64,000 nt of DNA, taken from contig JBBMOL010000018.1 in NCBI GenBank assembly GCA_037954665.1, positions 3,782,001 through 3,846,000 on the forward strand. Direction: 5' to 3'. Below, one piece after another: positions 23,547 to 33,270 of the stretch; position 1 is the first letter of the stretch, and each line of letters begins with the position of its first letter. The notes under the pieces are model-generated. The model made no database searches and was not told the origin of the DNA. It saw nothing but the letters and a program-made list of their open reading frames with translations. The stretch comes from Laguncularia racemosa (lineage: Eukaryota > Streptophyta > Magnoliopsida > Myrtales > Combretaceae). The translations under genes and the position numbers were made by a program.

Positions 23547-24156
23547 AAAAGACTCACATACACACACACACACACATATATATATGTATGTATATTTACT
23601 GAATACAATAGATATATTTGCAATCTTGGATGAATTTTTCGTGCTTTCCTACGTGTTTCCCAACTGTTTTTCCGGAATGTTTTCCATAGACTTCAGCACG
23701 TTCTAGATTTGCATTGCAACACAAGCATGTCATCTTGTCGTGTACAATTCTGTCCAGCTTTCATAGTCAATACGCCCACCAGCACAGGTGTGTCCATTGC
23801 CATGTATAATTCTGTGGAGCGTCCATTTTCAACACGCCCACCAGCATGAGCATGTTTGCTATTGTGTTGTTACTTGGATTTCCTCCTTTCCTCATCTTAA
23901 CTCACACTTTGGACATGATTTGGTTTCCATTGTCGGGCACATCAATGTTGATTAACTTATTGGACTTTCATCTTGTAGAAATTATATTTTCTCTTCAATT
24001 TTCAAGTAATTTTCCTATCAATTCATAAATTATAATTTAAAGACTCTAAAATTAAAATAAAGATTAATTGAGTGCATTATTTATACAAAATGTAAGAAAA
24101 TTAATAAAATATTATTTTAATTTATATAAATGATTAATATATTATAACCCTTATGA

Positions 24157-24161
24157 AGAAC
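24157..24161 (+). other. Target-site duplication, right copy (element B)
   Basis: AGAAC, identical to 12245-12249. Beyond it the interior of element C resumes. Confidence 0.9.
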
Positions 24162-25610
24162 TATTTCCAGTCCTAGTAGGAGTTGGTGGAAGTTATTCCT
24201 TAAACTTCTCTTCACTAGGTTTAGAAGTGATTAACTCCATCATAGACTTCATCTCACAAAGTTTTTCTTAATAAAAGTTTCTAAATGTAAAATCCTTCCT
24301 TTCAAATTTACCACCTCATTGCTAGTTCTAGCTTTAGAGTCATTTTTTGTTAGAGTAAGGGACTTTGGAATAGCTTCTATTGAGCTATCTATAGAAGTGT
24401 CTGTTTCAACTAGAGGTTCATCCTTGATTTCCAAGTTTCCCTTTCCAATCTTCCTTTTTGTCTTGCTTTCTTTTCATCAGCCTTTTCTCTTCCTTTTCTT
24501 TTTTTTTGCCCTTTTTTAGAAGTTCTTCTTCATCTATTTTCTTATTTTCTTTGAAGATTGCTCCTCCATTGACATTAGACATCCATTTAAAAATATCCCT
24601 TCTTGTATGCCTATGATCCATGTATACGATGCAATCCCTAAAGAACCAAACTTTTCTCTAAACATGGATGTTCATATGATGAAGAATTCCTTCATTAATT
24701 TTCTTGAGAGAAAATTTAGTATAATCCTCTTTTGGCTACCTTATCTTTCTCTTTTAAGAGAAACATGACTAAATTTCCGTAAGGTCTCTTCCCCTTATTT
24801 TCAAATAAATTCCTCACAACTTTGTCTACTATATCTACACTTTTCCCTTTAGTAATCCCTAAAATAATTTTTACCTCATCAACTGAAATATATGTTCTGC
24901 GTCCAATCTTTGACAGAATACAAGAACTTATAATCTGATGTAACATTATAACTAATAGAGAAAATTGAAGAATGAGCATATCTCATTGTGATTCAATTTC
25001 AAATCCATCATTCCAATGTTGAAATAACTCTAATCTATTCATGCTTAGGATATCTTCATCATCACTTTCATTTTTGAGTCCTAAACACTAAATTAGATCA
25101 TTCTTGGTAATCTCAACATCTTGACCACAAACAGTTGACTTTAACCTATCCTTTTTCCTCTAATCAAGATTCTCATAAAATTCTACTACTTCTCCAAATA
25201 TTGTATATTTTAGATTGCATAGTTTCCTACAACCTATCTTATCTAGCATTTCATCTATATGAAAACCGTTCTTGATCAGATATTCAAAATTTCAAGACAT
25301 GCAATCCATTATTTTCCCTTTTAATGGAATAAATTTCTAAGTGAATGGTTGTTTACAGTGTATCATTTTCTTCTTTTCCAGTGTGTTTGGAAGAACATCT
25401 TGTTCACTTTCTATATCATTGTTTATAATGGGCTCCTTCAAATTGTACTTTCATTGGGTTTCCTTGGTTCCCTACTATAGTTAGCTTATTGAGATTTTTC
25501 CTAGCTAGTATGTTTCGATATAAATGATTCCTTGTCTTGAATTTCAATAGGGTTTTATCTTTCTTCTTGGCTTTAGACATCATTATGGTATTTTAGGTTG
25601 ATTTTCTTAT
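24162..25610 (-). pseudogene. Extra ORF downstream of pol in element C
   Basis: On the minus strand a broken frame runs from a Met at about 25580 (MSKAKKKDKTLLKFKTRNH) to the edge of element B and continues at 12244-11800. Middle segments, such as VVEFYENL, DRLKSTVCGQDVEI, GRRTYISVDEVKIILGI and KRPYGNLVMFLLKEKD, resemble the plant putative transposon protein family (PF20167-like) found in and near plant retroelements. Further on the protein turns into lysine/glutamate-rich and Thr/Ser-rich low complexity (24620-24180). It takes the place where Sireviruses have an envelope-like ORF. Frameshifts and stops are frequent. Its function is unknown. Confidence 0.6.
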
Positions 25611-25919
25611 TGACATTGTTACGAACAGAGGTTAGGGCTTAAGAAAGTTTGAGACAAAGAAAGAGTGTTCAGGATTGAGAGAGAGTGAGAGTACAAACTA
25701 AGGTTGTTCAGAGTGCTCAAAGAAAAAGAGGGAGTTTTGAATCTCTAATTTTTTTTTTGAAAAAGAGATTTTAAAGAGAATAGTTTCTACAAGCATGGAT
25801 TAATCTAACTACTAAGAGAATATGAAACCTCTTCCTTCTATTTTAATTTATTCAAAATAAACAAAAATTTTATTATTTTTTTTATTATTATATATATATT
25901 TTAATTTTTATAAAAGAAA

Positions 25920-26004
25920 ATATACACCTATTTCATTTCTGATAAACTTAAATTATTTTTATCCAATGGTTTCATAAATAGATCAGCTAATTGAAATTCA
26001 ATAT
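25920..26004 (-). pseudogene. Last codons of element C pol (RNase H end)
   Basis: The minus strand reads IEFQLADLFMKPLDKN, the near-terminal motif of Ty1/copia pol (usually QLADIFTKPL). It is cut off from the rest of pol by the solo LTR at 26005-28130, whose removal restores continuity with 28131 onward. Confidence 0.85.
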
Positions 26005-26290
26005 TGTAAACACCCCATTTTTGCCCTAGGAATCAATAATTTTCAATAATAATCAATTTTCAATTTTTCCTAATTTTTCCCAATTTTTCCTTAATTTAGC
26101 ATAAATAATAAAAATATTCAAAAAATGAAAATAAATGGGAAAACACTTCAATTTTGAAAAATGATTTTAGAAATAGCAATAATGAATAATAAATAATTTT
26201 TACAAATTTTTGAAATTTCAAAAAAATACAAAAAAATAAAAAAATTGCATCGCATATGTACAATTTGCGATGTAAATAAAATCGGGAAAT

Positions 26291-26376
26291 TGGGCCAGCT
26301 CAGCTGGCTCGTGTGTGCGCATGGAACCGTGTGAAGGCTGAAGGTCGCGAGTTCGAATCCCCCCGCAGGCGCTCGG
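26291..26376 (+). other. tRNA-like block with pol III A and B boxes in the LTR
   Basis: CAGCTCAGCTGG (26296-26307) fits the internal A box, and GTTCGAATC (26351-26359) inside GGTCGCGAGTTCGAATCC fits the B box, with about 43 bases between them, the spacing of a tRNA gene. The ends do not pair into a convincing acceptor stem, so a working tRNA is unlikely; a tRNA-derived SINE head captured by the LTR is the simplest reading. Confidence 0.65.
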
Positions 26377-26403
26377 CAAAAATTTTTCGTTCTTTTCCCT
26401 GGA

Positions 26404-26458
26404 GCTGCCACGTGGCAGCATGTGATTGGCCGAGGGAAGTCACGCGCGTCGCGCGTGA
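26404..26458 (+). promoter_or_regulatory. Two strong palindromes, one with a G-box, in the LTR
   Basis: GCTGCCACGTGGCAGC (26404-26419) is a perfect 16-bp palindrome centred on the G-box CACGTG. TCACGCGCG (26440-26448) and CGCGCGTGA (26450-26458) are perfect inverted arms around a single base. Both lie about 250-300 bases upstream of the TATA box, where transcription factors would bind. Confidence 0.75.
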
Positions 26459-26704
26459 TCGTCTTCTTCGCGAGCCCAGCCGGAGGAAAAAAATACGACA
26501 GAAGTCCGACGAGGGCGAAATCGGCCGTTTTCTTTTTAATCTTCTAGATTAAAGTCAAGATAAGGCCAAATCCATCAGATAAACCAAAGGAACACAAGAG
26601 ATTAACATCAAATCGCCGGGATAAAATCGAATCTAAGAAACGGAAAAATATGGGTTTATTCTAAATCGGCCGATTCGAGCTTATCCAAGAGGAGTTCAGG
26701 TGCC

Positions 26705-26713
26705 TATAAATAG
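26705..26713 (+). promoter_or_regulatory. TATA box of the 2126-bp LTR
   Basis: CTATAAATAG is followed within 60 bases by a GA-rich leader (GAGAGAAAGAGAGAGAAAGG). A consensus splice donor (CAGGTAAGT) lies about 325 bases further on at 27030-27038. Confidence 0.7.
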
Positions 26714-28139
26714 AGGAGAACAGGAGGAAGCCAGAGCACGAAAAAACACGAAGAAAAAGTGAGAGAAAGAGAGAGAAAGGAGTGAATCGGAGTACGCCGA
26801 GGAACTTGAAGCCGAGACCATCGATCGGAGTTGGAGCAACCGCTAGGAGGCGATCTGGGAGTAAACCGCCACCACCATCGGATTCAGCACCCTCAAGAAG
26901 CTAGGATTCGACACTTCACCCGCCGCAAACGACCGCTGGAACGTCGTGAACGAGCCAACCCCGCTGCCGTCTCCGACAGATCCGACCCGATTTGATCCGA
27001 CCCGACCCGATCCGCGTAGCGACCCGGATCCAGGTAAGTCGGATTTTCCAGATTTTTTATTATTATTTATTTTATTTATTTTGTTTATTTGATTATTCTG
27101 AATTTATTTATTATTATTATTTTGTTAGCCATTTATTTATTTATTTGTTTATATTTTCAATAAATAGGAAAATGTAAAAATTATATTTTCCTAGAATTTA
27201 ATAATGTAGAAAATAGAAAAAATAGAGAAGGAAAAATAAAATAAAAATAGTAATAAAAATGTAGAAAAAAAAATAAAAATATTAGGAAAATAATAATAAA
27301 TTTCAAAATAGGATAGAAAGTAAACTTAGGATGAAATTTTCAACAAAAATAAAAAAATGATAAAAATCATAAAAAACTTATAAAAATTATAAAATAAAAC
27401 TCATAAAATAAAAATCATAAAACTCATAAAAATCGTAAAGATTCATTAAAAAAAAATTCAAAAAAATTACAAGAAAAAAAAATAAGTTTAGCACTTAGAA
27501 AAAACCATTTTTTTCAAATAAACTCAAAATTGATGTTTTCCCTCAAAATCATTTTCAAAAATCAAATTCAAATTTAGGCTTAGAAATTTTTAGAAAAACC
27601 CCAAAGACGTTAAGAACTTAAATCATAAGAAATTTCAAAATTAAAATTCACCAACAAATCTAAAGGTTTTCAGAAAAGCGAACTACGGCTTGTTTGATCC
27701 TGAATAGCAGGTACGTAGGCACCCATTCGGGTCAACCCCTAAAATAAAGAAAAATCATTTTCTCAAAATAATTCTCAAACAAAAAAAAAGTAACAGAAAC
27801 ACAAATGAAACACATTTCTAAAGATAAACAATTTTTGGAGATTAGGTGGTAACCGTAAAGGTTTTAATAGGTTAGCCCCCGAACTTAGAAACTCTGGTTT
27901 TCCCTTTTTCTCTTCTCACAAAAATGAGAAGAGAAAATAACGACGACTAGTAGTCCAAATTAAGACTAATCCGCTCATTTAGTCTTAATTCAATTTTCCC
28001 AACAAACAGTTGGGTGGCGACTCCAAAAATTAAACGAAATTCCTAACTCAAGTCGAGGATCTAGATTAGATGAGCATAGGGTCTAGTTTAGATCGGATTA
28101 GGAATGGGAATTCAAAAATTAGACTCGACAAATATTAAC

Positions 28140-29440
28140 AAAATCAATATTAACATCTCCATTATTAACAAGATCTTTTATAAAATGATGTCTTACTTCA
28201 ATATGTTTAGATCTAGAATGATGAACTGGATTTTTTTGTAAGATTAATAGCACTTGTATTATCATATTTTATTGGAATATGTTTACACATAAATCCATAG
28301 TTACAAAACTATTATTTAATCCATAGAACTTGAGCACAACAATTCCTTATTGAAACATATTCCGCTTTTGTTGTTGATAAGGTAACAAAATTTTGTTTCT
28401 TAGATGACCAAAATACAAGTTTGACCCTCTAAAAATTGACAAGTTCCTGAAATACTTTTTCTATCAATCTTACAACCTACATAATCAGCATCTAAATATC
28501 TTATTAAATTAATATTTTGATTTTTATGATACCAAATTCCTAATTTTGTAGTGCAAAGTACATATTTGAAAATTCTTTTGACAACTATTAAATGTATTTC
28601 AATAAGATTTGCTTGAAATCTAGCACATACACAAACAGTAAACAATATGTCTAGTCTAGAAGCAGTTAAATATAACAAGGATCCAATTAAACTTCTATAA
28701 AGGTTTTCATGTACCTTTTTACTAGAGATATTAGGATCTAACCTTATTAAAGTTCACATAAGAGTAGCAGCTCCCTTAAAAATTTCAAGTCCAAATTTTT
28801 TAAGCTTTTTCTTAGCATATTTTTCTTGATGAATAAATATTCCTTAGGAGGTTTGCTTGATTTGCAATCTGAGAAAGAAGTTTAGTTCTCCCATTAAAGA
28901 CATCTCAAATTTAGCCTGTATCAATTTAGAAAATTCCTTGCAATATTTCTCATTAGTAGAACAAAAAATAACATCTACATAAATTTGTACCACTAAAATA
29001 ACTTTGTTGAAGTGTTTTATAAAAAGAGTTATGTTAACTTTTCCTCTTGAAAAGTTGTTTTTAATTAGAAAATCACTTAACCTTTCATACTAAACTCTAA
29101 GAGCCTGTTTCAAGCCATAAAGAGCCTTTTGCAATTTAAAAACAGTCTTTTTTTAATGAATCTTCAAATCTAGGGGGTTGTTCTACAAATACTTCTTTTT
29201 TTATATATCCATTTAAAAAAGAATTTTTTACATCCATTTGAAATAATTTGAAATCTTTGTAGCATACATAAGCTAATAATAATTTAATAGCTTCTAATCT
29301 AGCAATAGGGGCATAAGTTTCATCAAAGTCAATACCTTCTTCTTGTGAATATCCTTTTGCCACAAGCCTTATTTTATTTCTAATTATTTTACCTTGCTCA
29401 TCAAGCTTATTTTTGAACACCCACTTTATTATAATAATGG
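28140..29440 (-). pseudogene. Copia reverse transcriptase and RNase H (element C)
   Basis: The open stretch 29420-29136 starts with RLVAKGYSQEEGIDFDETYA, the classic start of Ty1/copia RT, and ends FLNGYIKKEVFVEQP. The catalytic motif at 28981-28970 reads Y-V-D-V instead of Y-V-D-D. RNase H follows, with an open stretch at 28678-28400 containing LIRYLDADYVGCKIDRKSISG. The frame is broken at several points. Downstream continuity with 25920-26004 is interrupted by the solo LTR. Confidence 0.9.
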
Positions 29441-29500
29441 ATTTATCCTTTGGCCTGGGAACTAGTGTCCAAACCTAATTTCTTTAGAATTGTACTAATT

Positions 29501-29795
29501 CCTCTTGCATGGCATCGATTCAATAACTGTCTATCAAAGCTTCATTCACATTGTTAGGTTCAATTTCTAATAATAAAGCAAATTGATTTTCTATATCTTG
29601 TAACTTTGATCTAGTTTTAACTCCTAAATCTATCTTCCCAAGCACCTACTTCTCTTGCATGGCATCAATTCGGTTACTGTCTATCAAAGCTTCATTTACA
29701 TTGTTAGTTTCAATTTCAGATAATAAAGCAAATTGATTTTCTATGTCTTGTAACTTTGATCTAGTTTTGAGTCCTAAATCTATTTTCCTAAGCAC
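29501..29795 (-). repeat. Two copies of a 150-bp tandem repeat in copia pol
   Basis: Units 29501-29650 and 29651-29795 are nearly identical, differing by scattered substitutions. 150 is a multiple of three. They lie in the spacer between integrase and RT. Confidence 0.9.
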
Positions 29796-29905
29796 CAACT
29801 CTTATGGATGAAATGACTTAAATCTCCAAGTTTTAGAATATCCAATTTTAATATGTTTAGGTTTAGTAGTACCTTCTAGCAAATTGTCTAATTTATTGTC
29901 TAACA

Positions 29906-30050
29906 TACCTTCTATTGAAGTGTCTACTCAATTGTCTAACTTACCTTCTATTGAAGTATCTATTGGACCGTTTACTCTACTATCTAACCTACCTTCTGGT
30001 GAAGTGTCTGTTGGAACGTCTGCTTAACTGTTTAACCTACCTTCTATTTT
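29906..30050 (-). repeat. In-frame 36/48-bp repeats in copia pol spacer
   Basis: The word TACCTTCTATTGAAG (plus sense) recurs with starts at 29906, 29942, 29990 and 30038, spacing 36, 48 and 48, all multiples of three. On the minus strand this gives a repeated Glu/Gly-rich, Ser/Thr-rich peptide in the linker after integrase. Confidence 0.8.
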
Positions 30051-31330
30051 AGGTTTGATAGGTATTGTAATAGTATCTTGCAAACTTTGTTGATGATTTA
30101 AATATTCATCCTTATTCTTTTTATTTACTACATCATCACTATCACTCATGATTGGGTTATCAATAAACTTGACATTAATAGATTCCTTTACTAATCTAGT
30201 TATTTTATTAAAAACACAAAAAGCCTTACTGGTTGTTGAATAAGCAAGAAAGATTCCTTCATTAGCTCTTTCATTAAATTTACCAAGATTCTGACCTAAT
30301 TTCTTGATGAACCATTGAGTCTTGAATATGTGAAAATATGACACATTTGGCTTCCTACCTTTGCATATTTCATAAGTTGCTTTCTATAACAAGGATATCA
30401 CATAAACACAATTAGAAATATAACAAGATGTAGATATTGCTTCAACTCATAAATATTTAGGTGCATTACTTTCATTTAGCATACTTTGTGCCAATTTTTT
30501 TGTAAAACCCTATTTTTCCTTCCATATAAGGAGCGAAAAAGTTATATTTTATTCCATTTTTCTCACAAAACTCAACAAAGTTTTCATTTTCAAATTCTCT
30601 ATCATGATCAGTTCTTAAACTTATGATTGAAAAACCTTTGTCATTTTGAACCTGTCTTGAAAAAGTTTCAAAGGCATCAAATGTATTACTCTTATTTTTA
30701 AGAAATAGAACCTATAAAAATCGTGAAAAGTCATCAACTATCACTATACTACATCTATTACCTCCTAAACGCAAAGTTCTTATCAGACTAAAAAGATCAA
30801 GGTGTAGAAGTTCTAAAGGTCTTTTTATTGAAATAACATTTTTAAGCTTATAAGATACCAATACCATTTTATTTTTTAAGCAAGTATCACATTTAATTTC
30901 TTTAATAGAAGAAATTTTTAGTAATCTAATAACAATTTTATTTTTCAAAAGTTTTTCTAGTTGTGAAAAGTTAACATGTCCAAGCTTTTTATGCCAAATA
31001 AAACATTTATCATTTAATGTTAAGAAATGTCTTTCAAAATTTACTCTAAATGGTTTAACCATGTAAATATTTCTTTTCAAAATCCTTCAAACAATTTTGC
31101 TCCATTTTGATCATAAGCTTTTACTTTGTCTTTTCCAAAATTATTTTGTTACCTTTATTACAAAGTTGACTAATGCTTAAGAGATTATGTTTCAAACCGC
31201 TTACTAGAGATACATGTTCAATTGTACTAGAGGGAAAGCCTATTATACCAGTTGCTATCATCTTTCCTTTACTGTCATCACCAAACTTGATATAACCTCC
31301 ATTTTTCCATTCTAGATTCGTGAACAATGA
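30050..31330 (-). pseudogene. Copia integrase (element C)
   Basis: The open stretch 31080-30712 carries the HHCC zinc finger (WHKKLGH ... CDTCLKNK) and then the start of the catalytic core (LLHLDLFSL, IVIVDDFSRF). The remainder of the core is broken and reappears at 30344-30024 (KKLGQNLGKFNERANEGIFL, VFNKIT), the C-terminal GKF..KA.EGIFLGY-type motif. A protease piece precedes it (31380-31330), in which the D-S-G of the active site reads N-S-G. Confidence 0.88.
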
Positions 31331-33270
31331 AACATCTCCTCACATGTGTCGTAAGCGCCCACTATTGAGGTATCGCAATCCTTTTATCTTTGTTTTGTGT
31401 TCCTACACATACAAAAGAAATAATTAAACCTTTTTAGGAACCTAGACTAGCTTGGGTCCACTAAAATCTAAGCTTTTATTGTTTTGGTTTTTTACTTGTA
31501 GTTGGCTAAGCTTGTTATTTTTGTAATAACAATTTTTTTCTATATGTCCAAACTTATTGCAAAAATAGCATGCATAAGTGTTAGAACTTATTAGACTTTT
31601 CTGATATTAATATGATCTCCATTAATATTGATATGAGCTTACCATTCTTGGATGATAATTATATGATTTGGTATAGCCTTCATTATACCTTATGTAATTT
31701 CTTCAATTGTATTGTCTGTACTTCTGTTTGTAGTTCTGTCTGGAGTACTATCTAAAGTACTTCCTAATATTTTGTTTAACAAACTTATTTTCTTTCATAT
31801 TTATACTTTTATTCTTCTTCTTGCTTTTATCAACATCATCTTTATTGATTAGATCTTTTTCTTTAACAAAAATAGTTTCCTCATCTTAGCTTAAGGACTT
31901 ATCCTTATTGTATCCTAATACTTCTGTTAAGTTACTTACTCTTTGAGATAATATTAACTTTTGTAGTTTTTCATCACTTTAAAAAAGCTTGGTAAACATA
32001 AAACTTAATTTTTTTTATACTTCATTGATTCCTACATTAAGTTCTTCAATTTCTTTTCTTAATGTATTATTTTCTTTTGATAACATATTGTGTGCTTCCC
32101 GTAAGCTTTTATTATCCATATGTAAAATTTTCATATCATTTTTAAGAATATTATTTTCATTAATTAATAACATATTAGTTTTTCAGAGTTTCAATTTTTT
32201 ATTATGACTCTTTTTTATTTTTTAGGGTTTCAATTTTTTCCTTTGTCTTAGATAAAGCTTTTAATAGTTGTTTAATTTATTTTTTGAAACTAATAAGCAT
32301 CTCATTATTAGATTTAGAAGATACCTCAAATAAGGCCATGAAGCACAGGTTTGCCTCTTCTTCATTGTTTGATCCAAAGTTTAACTCAACATTTGACTTA
32401 TCAAGATCACTCCATGCTGCCATTAAAGCATTTTGTTTCTTCTTGTATTTTTCCATTCTCTTTATCAACACAAGACATTCATACTTGATGTGTCCTAGCT
32501 ACTTACATTCGAAACAAACTATTTCTTTCTTTTTCTCTTTCTTTTCTTCTTTTGCTTTGAAAGCTTTTCATGTACCATACTTCGATTAATTAGCAGAAAA
32601 ATGTTTAAATTATTCAGAACACTTACCATTTCTCGTGAATGCTTTTATAAATCTTTGAACCAACATTGTTAGATCATCATTGTCTTCCTTAGTGTCTAAT
32701 TCTTTGTCTACTCCAATGTCTTATTCAGTAGCCTTGAATGCTATAAACTTCTTGATTTTCTCTTGATCATTCATATGCTTGAAGCTTTCTTGAAGTTGAC
32801 TCAATGTTAGTTTATCTAAGTCATGAGCTTCTTCAAATGCATTAGTATTTGAATCCCATAAACTTGGCAAGATTAATAAGATTTTTCTCATGAGCTCATT
32901 GTCATCAAACTTTTTACTAAGTAAAATAAGTCCGTTAGTAATTAAAGTAAATCTATTAAACCCATTAGATATAGTTTCACCGGATTGAAATTTGAACAAT
33001 TCATAGTCTTGCATGATTGCTCCTCTTTTGGTCCCTTTGATCATTGCAGCACCTTCATAGGTTTCACACAATTTGTCTCATATTTCCTTCACAGATTGGT
33101 ATGATGAAATCATTGCGAACACTGTCTAAGAAATGCTCATTAGAAGAAGATTTTTTACTATGCTATTTACTTTAGCCTTTTTCTTTTCTTCGTCGGCTAG
33201 AATTGGACTGTATATGAGAATAATTTCTTGATCACCATCGCGTATTATTTCCCATGAAGCAAAATTTGTT
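31330..33270 (-). pseudogene. Copia gag with two zinc knuckles and coiled coil (element C)
   Basis: The gag domain (33071-32721 and upstream to about 33265) has SSYQSVKEIWDKLCETYEG and SLWDSNTNAFEEAHDLDKL, typical of copia gag. A first CX2CX4HX4C knuckle near 32520-32480 (CFEC ... LGHIKYEC) has a stop inside it. A coiled-coil region follows (about 32270-31960). A second knuckle, CYFCNKFGHIEKNC, lies at about 31572-31530. The first 40-60 residues expected in copia gag, and the leader with its primer site, are missing; LTR and gag interior touch each other near 33270. Confidence 0.85.

Larger units (their letters stand above)
17489..23556 (-). mobile_element. Endogenous pararetrovirus, Caulimoviridae-like, degraded
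   Basis: About 6.1 kb of foreign DNA within the right LTR of B. On the minus strand it encodes, in order, a coat-protein region with a zinc knuckle, an aspartic protease, reverse transcriptase plus RNase H, and a separate ORF of unknown function, then a long non-coding stretch. This is the arrangement of Caulimoviridae; a polyprotein followed by a distinct downstream ORF suggests the florendovirus group, by inference. No movement protein, integrase or LTR is seen. Multiple stops and frameshifts and altered catalytic motifs show a dead copy. Confidence 0.85.
12250..24156 (-). mobile_element. Non-autonomous Ty3-type LTR element B inserted in element C
   Basis: Two LTRs of about 1.75 kb (12250-14016 and 15831-24156 minus its own insertions) flank an internal region of only 1.8 kb. 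The LTR ends are TGATA and TATCA inverted repeats; the far right end reads TTATGA, a one-base change. A perfect 5-bp duplication AGAAC brackets the whole unit. The polypurine tract abuts the left LTR and a tRNA-Asp-type primer site abuts the right LTR, so the element reads on the minus strand. These end features are those of the Athila/Tat group of Ty3. No gag or pol is encoded, so it must have moved with enzymes supplied in trans. Confidence 0.9.
15831..24156 (-). repeat. 5' LTR of element B, split by two insertions
   Basis: LTR sequence is found at 15831-16197, 16722-17488 and about 23557-24156. Subtracting the solo LTR and the pararetrovirus leaves about 1.73 kb, matching the 1767-bp partner. 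The interruptions are therefore younger than element B itself. Confidence 0.88.
26000..28135 (+). mobile_element. 2126-bp solo LTR (26005-28130) with AATAT duplication
   Basis: The insert begins TGTAAACACC, ends AGACTCGACA and is flanked by AATAT at 26000-26004 and 28131-28135. It interrupts the RNase H coding end of element C exactly. No gag or pol lies inside, so it is a solo LTR of a long-LTR element, probably Ty3 by length. A TATA box at 26705-26713 sets plus orientation. The 26280-27030 part is much richer in G+C than its surroundings and contains a tRNA-like block, palindromes and a pyrimidine/purine-alternating leader. Confidence 0.92.

Noticed and set aside
24319..24621. Phe/Leu-rich plus-strand frame
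   Set aside because: Antisense of a lysine/glutamate-rich part of the extra ORF of element C.
26218..26421. Minus-strand frames with GGIRTRDLQP
   Set aside because: This peptide is the antisense of the tRNA-like B box and a known type of spurious annotation.
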